From positions 1 through 9,967 of the forward strand of contig DIVR01000070.1 of assembly GCA_002428325.1 (NCBI GenBank): DNA of 9,967 bases, in the 5' to 3' direction. The position numbers were made by a program, and so were the translations under genes. The DNA comes from a bacterium UBP4_UBA6127 (GTDB taxonomy: Bacteria > UBP4 > UBA4092). Shown one piece after another: positions 6,322-9,967 of the stretch (positions within the stretch are counted from its first letter, which is position 1; the number at the start of each line of letters is the position of its first letter). Below the pieces are notes generated by a model. It ran no database searches. It was given only the letters and a program-made list of their open reading frames with translations, and was not told the DNA's origin.

Positions 6322-6371
6322 TACAGAGAAGAGAGTCTGAATAAAATAAGGGGATTATATAAAGAATAGTT

Positions 6372-6785
6372 ATGGCTTATTTATTCTGGCGAAAAACCGA
6401 GACCGAACTGGTAAGTTTCCTGCTAACCGGAAAAGAGAAAATCATTGGGAGGGATCCTGCCCAATGTGACATTGTTCTGGAGGACCCCAGGGTCTCCAGA
6501 AAACATTGTTCTATCTTTAAAGTTAATTCCACTTATATTCTGCAGGATTTAGGCAGCCGGAATGGGACTATTCTGGAGCGGGAAAAAATCAGCCGGGCGA
6601 CGTTAGTGGATAAAGCTGTCATAAAAATCGGTAAAACTGTCATGGAATTTCGAAAAGGCAGGCCGGATGGGTATTCTCCACCTGCCAGGGTTAAAAAAAC
6701 GGTTAAACCTCCTGTTGAAAAAAAACCTGAACCTAAGAAATACCCCCTTAAGAAAAAAAGGTCCAAAACCAGCAAAACAAGTTGA
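6372..6785 (+). CDS. FHA-domain protein with Lys/Pro-rich tail
   Basis: This is a 137-residue cytoplasmic protein with no signal peptide or membrane segment. Residues ~5-94 form a forkhead-associated domain, a module that binds phosphothreonine peptides. The canonical residues are present: GR (26-27), SRKH (42-45) and NG (64-65), inside IIGRDPAQCDIVLEDPRVS and DLGSRNGTIL. Residues ~95-137 are a disordered-looking tail rich in Lys and Pro (VKKTVKPPVEKKPEPKKYPL), which could bind nucleic acid, acidic polymer or a membrane surface. It has no catalytic domain, so it probably works as an adaptor. It is the first gene after the promoter and 33 bases before the export gene, so a role in signalling control of polysaccharide synthesis is inferred. 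The ATG has only a weak AAAGA 6 nt upstream; a better AAGGGGA (6348-6354) is 17 nt away. Confidence 0.88.
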   Translation: MAYLFWRKTETELVSFLLTGKEKIIGRDPAQCDIVLEDPRVSRKHCSIFKVNSTYILQDLGSRNGTILEREKISRATLVDKAVIKIGKTVMEFRKGRPDGYSPPARVKKTVKPPVEKKPEPKKYPLKKKRSKTSKTS

Positions 6786-6818
6786 CTCCAATACCTTGAT
6801 AAGGTATTCTGAATCCCT

Positions 6819-7823
6819 ATGAAAAATTACATCGGATACTGCCTTATGAACAAAATATCTACATATAAAACTGGATTTTTAGCCTCGATAATCCTTCTAA
6901 TAGTCATCTTAATCCCCGGATTAATCCTGGGAGCCAACCCTCCGGTAGCTTCCGGGGAATATAAAGTCGGTCCCATGGACCAGTTAAGCATCACGGTATT
7001 TCAAAATTCTGATTTAAGCCGAACGGTCCGAATCGACCCGGATGGGACCATTGAGTTGCCTTTAGTTGGGATGCTTAAAGTAACCGGGATGACCCGGAAG
7101 GAAATTCATGGGCTGCTGGTTAAATCCTATCGAAAATACCTGGTGAAACCCCAATTGGATGTGGCAGTTACTTCCTATAATAATGCCAATGTGAAAATCC
7201 TGGGAAATGTTACCAACCCCGGAATTTATCCCTTGAGCGGGAATGATAATTCCCTGGTCAAGATGATTGCTCAGGCTGGCGGTACCAGCGGTCTGGCCCA
7301 ACTTCGGCAGGTAACCATCCTCAGGGGAACGGAAACCATCCTGGAAGTGGACCTTTACCAGATATTGTATGAAGGAAAAGCTGCCCTGGATGTTACCATT
7401 CAACCCAATGACACGATTTTTGTGCCGGATAATCGGAATACCCGGGTGATTGTCCTGGGACAGGTGAGTACGCCCGGTATCATTGAAATGGATACTAACT
7501 TGAATGTTCTGGAGGCCATTATGAAAGCCGGCGGCTATAATGATGGCGCCAAACTGAAAGATGTTTGGGTTATCCGGGGAAAAGGGGAAAAACCTGAGAT
7601 TATCCATGTGGATATCCTTGCCCAGCTATCCAAGGGAATCCCTCCGAAAAATGGCAATCTGAAATCGGGAGATATTGTTTTTGTGCATCGAGGACTGGTA
7701 TCTGAAATCAACTATATGCTGGACCAGGTTTCTCCTGCACTAAGGACCATTATCCTGGGAGATTCAGCGGCAGATGTATTCAACGGTGGCAGTGGAGTCC
7801 AGACTGTTACTAATCTGGATTAA
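6819..7823 (+). CDS. Polysaccharide biosynthesis/export protein (Wza-like, SLBB domains)
   Basis: This 334-residue protein belongs to the outer-membrane polysaccharide export family, whose members form the channel that releases capsule or exopolysaccharide. A hydrophobic stretch at residues 19-38 ending in LILGAN is a signal peptide. The Poly_export domain follows (~46-118: GEYKVGPMDQLSITVFQN, PDGTIELPLVGMLKVTG). Two SLBB domains follow, ~125-203 (VKILGNVTNPGIYPL, AQAGGT) and ~209-289 (VIVLGQVSTPGIIEM, KAGGY). A final segment (~292-334) may contribute the outer-membrane helix. Unlike classical Wza there is no lipobox cysteine at the signal cleavage region, so the mature protein is probably not a lipoprotein. 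A second start at 6846 (residue 10) gives a more typical signal peptide; both have weak ribosome sites. The co-polymerase gene lies two genes downstream. Confidence 0.93.
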   Translation: MKNYIGYCLMNKISTYKTGFLASIILLIVILIPGLILGANPPVASGEYKVGPMDQLSITVFQNSDLSRTVRIDPDGTIELPLVGMLKVTGMTRKEIHGLLVKSYRKYLVKPQLDVAVTSYNNANVKILGNVTNPGIYPLSGNDNSLVKMIAQAGGTSGLAQLRQVTILRGTETILEVDLYQILYEGKAALDVTIQPNDTIFVPDNRNTRVIVLGQVSTPGIIEMDTNLNVLEAIMKAGGYNDGAKLKDVWVIRGKGEKPEIIHVDILAQLSKGIPPKNGNLKSGDIVFVHRGLVSEINYMLDQVSPALRTIILGDSAADVFNGGSGVQTVTNLD

Positions 7824-7907
7824 CCAACATCGGGATGCTGAGATTAAGCACCTGTTGCAATGAGGCCGCCATTATCCGGATATGGTAAATTAATGTGGAG
7901 ATATTTC

Positions 7908-9152
7908 ATGGTAACTAAACCTGTAGTGTGTCTTGCCCATCGGGATAAGGTTCCCGAGACCCCGGTAGTCTATACTGACCTGAGTTTAAACCTTATTTAT
8001 GAGATGTTAAAAGAAGCTGTTCTGGGAGCTTGTGATTTTTCTTCCATGGTAAGAGGAAAGACTGTTTTCATTAAACCGAACCTGGTTCGACCCAATCCTA
8101 CCCAACTGCCGGCGGTTACGACTGACCCCCGGGTGGTTATGGGCATGATTCGGCTGGCTCAGGAAATGGGTGCTGCCAAAGTTCAAGTCGGAGAAAATCC
8201 GGGTTTCCAGTACAACTCACGGGCGGCCTTTGAAGACTGGGGTGTCCGTGAAACCCTGGAAAAAATGGGTGCTGAGATCATTTATCTGGATGAAGATACA
8301 CCTGTGGAGGTCAGCAATCCCACCGGACGGGTCATGATGAAAATGAAGTTGCCTCAGTCAGTTCTTCAGGCGGATTGTTTTATTAATATCCCTAAAATGA
8401 AAACCCACATGCATGCCCTGGTAACCCTGGGCATCAAGAATCTGCATGGGCTGGTTTTTGATGAAAGCCGATTGATGTTTCATCGGAATGATATTGCCCA
8501 GAAAATTGTGGATATTTATCGGGTGGCAAAACCCCACTTGACGGTGATTGACGGCCTTTGGGCCATGGAGGGCCAGGCCCCTCTCAGCGGCGGAGTCATC
8601 CCGGATATGAATCTTCTGGCGGCAGGGACTGATACGGTTGCGGTGGATTCTGTCTGTAGTGAACTGATGATGATAGCTCCCGAAGAAGTCGATGCCATCC
8701 GGATTGCCGGTTGGGAAGGATTGGGGGTTAATAACCTGGAAGAGATCAATATAACCGGTGCTGACCCGAAGCCTATCCAAAAGCGGTTCAAACGTCCGGT
8801 GTTAAGCGGTTCTGGAGTCTATCCCAATCTGCTTTGTATTGAGGGAGGCTCCTGTAAAGGATGCCTTTCTGCCATGCGACATGCCCTGGATAAGCTGAAC
8901 CGGGATGGATTATTGGAAAAAATCCCTCCTTTTACAATTTATGTCGGGGTTCCCATGCCGAATGTGAAAAATCTCCAGAATTCTGTCGGAGATATCTGGA
9001 TTTATGGCAATTGCGCCGTGAATGTCATGCAGCAGGATGGCATCCGGGAGAAGCATCCCCATTTCATCTATGGGTGTGCCCCGCATATATTTGATTTATA
9101 TGCGCTTTTAAAAAAGACTTATCTGGATGCTAAACCAACCAGGCAGGGTTGA
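7908..9152 (+). CDS. DUF362-family protein with cysteine-bearing C-terminal region
   Basis: From this start the protein has 414 residues. The ATG at 7908 is chosen because GGAG (7897-7900) lies 7 nt upstream; the frame stays open to an ATG at 7860 that has no ribosome site. Residues ~50-260 carry DUF362 motifs: KPNLV (56-60), TDP (72-74), INIPKMKTH (159-167), GIKNLHG (175-181), DGLWAMEG (215-222) and GTDTVAVDSV (240-249). The biochemical role of this family is not established. The C-terminal part has the cluster CIEGGSCKGC (C310, C316, C319) plus C369 (YGNC) and C390 (YGCAPH), which could bind a metal or an iron-sulfur cluster. It is not a standard ferredoxin CX2CX2CX3C pattern. There is no signal peptide, so it is probably cytoplasmic. 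It sits 84 bases after the export gene and 64 before the co-polymerase, an unusual place. Function is left open. Confidence 0.85.
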   Translation: MVTKPVVCLAHRDKVPETPVVYTDLSLNLIYEMLKEAVLGACDFSSMVRGKTVFIKPNLVRPNPTQLPAVTTDPRVVMGMIRLAQEMGAAKVQVGENPGFQYNSRAAFEDWGVRETLEKMGAEIIYLDEDTPVEVSNPTGRVMMKMKLPQSVLQADCFINIPKMKTHMHALVTLGIKNLHGLVFDESRLMFHRNDIAQKIVDIYRVAKPHLTVIDGLWAMEGQAPLSGGVIPDMNLLAAGTDTVAVDSVCSELMMIAPEEVDAIRIAGWEGLGVNNLEEINITGADPKPIQKRFKRPVLSGSGVYPNLLCIEGGSCKGCLSAMRHALDKLNRDGLLEKIPPFTIYVGVPMPNVKNLQNSVGDIWIYGNCAVNVMQQDGIREKHPHFIYGCAPHIFDLYALLKKTYLDAKPTRQG

Positions 9153-9216
9153 TAGTTAAATTTACCAAAGACGAGGAACATCGGGTAATTGAGGTATAAT
9201 TGTCCGGGAGTATGCG

Positions 9217-9967
9217 ATGGAAATAAAACGATATTGGGACATCATCAATAGAAGAAAAATCCTGTTTATAGTCATTGTGGGACTGGCATTGGGAATTGCC
9301 CTGGCCGGCCCTTTACTTTACCAGACATTATACGGACGGGTTTATTATATCCCTCTCCGGGTGCAGATATTAAAACAAGATTTTGGAGCCCAGCTGGTTG
9401 CGGATGCTCCGGCTGATTTTGGAAAATTATTTTCAGAGAATTATTTCCGGAATGTGTTTGCCATAGCCAAAAGCGAACCGGTCACCCAGCGGGTGATTGA
9501 TAAACTGGGATTAAAAGATTCTAAAGGGAAACCTTATTCCGCCCTGGATTTTATGAGTCCCGGCATTGGGCAGGTCATGAGCGAGCAGCGGGGTGTTACC
9601 ATAAAATCCCTGACCGAAACAGAAATTCTTGAAATCTGGGGCATTTCCAAAGATCCCCATGAAGCGGCCCGGATTGCCCGTGCCTATGGTGAAGAATTGG
9701 GGAATGAATTATCTGATTTAAATCGGGAGATGGCAAAAAATCTGGTTTCTTATTATGAAAAAGAAATCCCCCGGCTGACAAAAGAAGTAAAACAGGCGGA
9801 AGCGGAAGCCCTGGCTTATCAGGTCAAATATCATCTGGCTGATAGCGACACTTATCGGGGTCAATTAATCAATACCCAAGTTAGCCTGGAGAATACCATC
9901 CAGTCCACCGAGAGAGGCCTGAAAGAAAATATCCTGCAAAAACAGGCGACTTTGGCTCAAATCAAAA
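9217..9967 (+). CDS. Polysaccharide co-polymerase / chain-length determinant (Wzz/GumC-like), partial (C-terminus off right edge)
   Basis: The first 250 codons are visible. The ATG has GGGAG 6 nt upstream (9206-9210); an ATG at 9212 stops after four codons. A short basic cytoplasmic start (MEIKRYWDIINRRK) leads to one membrane helix at ~15-37 and then a periplasmic domain. The pattern YFRNVFAIAKSEPVTQRVIDKLGL (~76-99) is typical of the Wzz/GumC fold. The following ILEIWGISKDPHEAARIA segment, then a charged helical stretch from ~160 on (EIPRLTKEVKQAEAEALAY), predict the long coiled coil of PCP proteins. Members work in the inner membrane with the polymerase to set chain length and contact the Wza-type channel. 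Whether it carries a fused tyrosine autokinase cannot be seen here. The beta-strand segment after the helix is diverged, so the subfamily is uncertain. Confidence 0.85.
   Translation, partial: MEIKRYWDIINRRKILFIVIVGLALGIALAGPLLYQTLYGRVYYIPLRVQILKQDFGAQLVADAPADFGKLFSENYFRNVFAIAKSEPVTQRVIDKLGLKDSKGKPYSALDFMSPGIGQVMSEQRGVTIKSLTETEILEIWGISKDPHEAARIARAYGEELGNELSDLNREMAKNLVSYYEKEIPRLTKEVKQAEAEALAYQVKYHLADSDTYRGQLINTQVSLENTIQSTERGLKENILQKQATLAQIK

Larger units (their letters stand above)
5877..6371. other. 495-bp AT-rich non-coding region upstream of the polysaccharide genes
   Basis: No gene or known RNA was recognised; the ATG-started frames are only a few codons long. It contains two palindromes (5898-5917 and 6021-6038), a short inverted repeat TGGCAT-GAG-ATGCCA (6083-6097), and a promoter at 6293-6321. 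By direct count, 6181-6300 has 28 G or C in 120 bases (about 23 percent), far below the flanking genes. A-tracts just upstream of the promoter (6241-6280) could act as an UP element. The size and content suggest a control region for the genes that follow. Confidence 0.65.

Noticed and set aside
7062..7607. Antisense open frame of 181 codons inside the Wza-like gene
   Set aside because: It lies wholly opposite a well-supported coding sequence and has no family signature.
9195..9200. TATAAT just upstream of the co-polymerase gene as an internal promoter
   Set aside because: No -35 element lies at a usable distance, and the gene has an ordinary operon position.
1..9967. CRISPR arrays, insertion sequences, tRNA or rRNA genes, defence islands
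   Set aside because: No direct-repeat array, transposase, cloverleaf or rRNA-like sequence was recognised on either strand.

Overview
The window looks like chromosomal DNA of a Gram-negative bacterium of moderate GC content. An outer-membrane-type polysaccharide export protein, a chain-length co-polymerase and an LplT/PlsC-type phospholipid repair fusion all imply a two-membrane envelope. The fused LplT-acyltransferase, the rplU-rpmA-obg-proB order and the L27 N-terminus (MAHKKGVGSSRNGRDSN) would fit a deltaproteobacterial (Desulfobacterota-like) lineage. That placement is an inference from family knowledge and was not tested.

Layout. Positions 1-1625 (minus strand) hold the N-terminal 541 residues of an MFS lysophospholipid flippase fused to a PlsC acyltransferase; the rest lies beyond the left edge. 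Positions 1626-1949 are non-coding and carry a hairpin and an 18-bp palindrome. Positions 1950-2417 (minus) encode a small GNAT acetyltransferase. A 441-bp divergent region follows, with a promoter for each direction. Then comes a plus-strand housekeeping block: rplU (L21), rpmA (L27), a clear intrinsic terminator, obg (ribosome-assembly GTPase) and proB (glutamate 5-kinase). proA does not follow proB.

Positions 5877-6371 are a long, AT-rich non-coding stretch with two more copies of the palindrome and a good sigma70-like promoter. After it, a plus-strand gene set that looks like one transcription unit begins: a short FHA-domain protein with a Lys/Pro-rich tail, a Wza-like export protein with two SLBB domains, a DUF362-family protein with a cysteine-bearing C-terminal part, and a Wzz/GumC-type co-polymerase that runs off the right edge. 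This is probably the start of an exopolysaccharide or capsule locus.

The most notable signal is the exact repeat of TTTTGAC-N4-GTCAAAA at three intergenic sites (1857, 5899, 6021) and nowhere in the coding sequence. It suggests one dimeric regulator acting on both envelope-related loci. The second is the DUF362 gene sitting between the export and co-polymerase genes. No CRISPR array, insertion sequence, tRNA, rRNA or defence system was seen.
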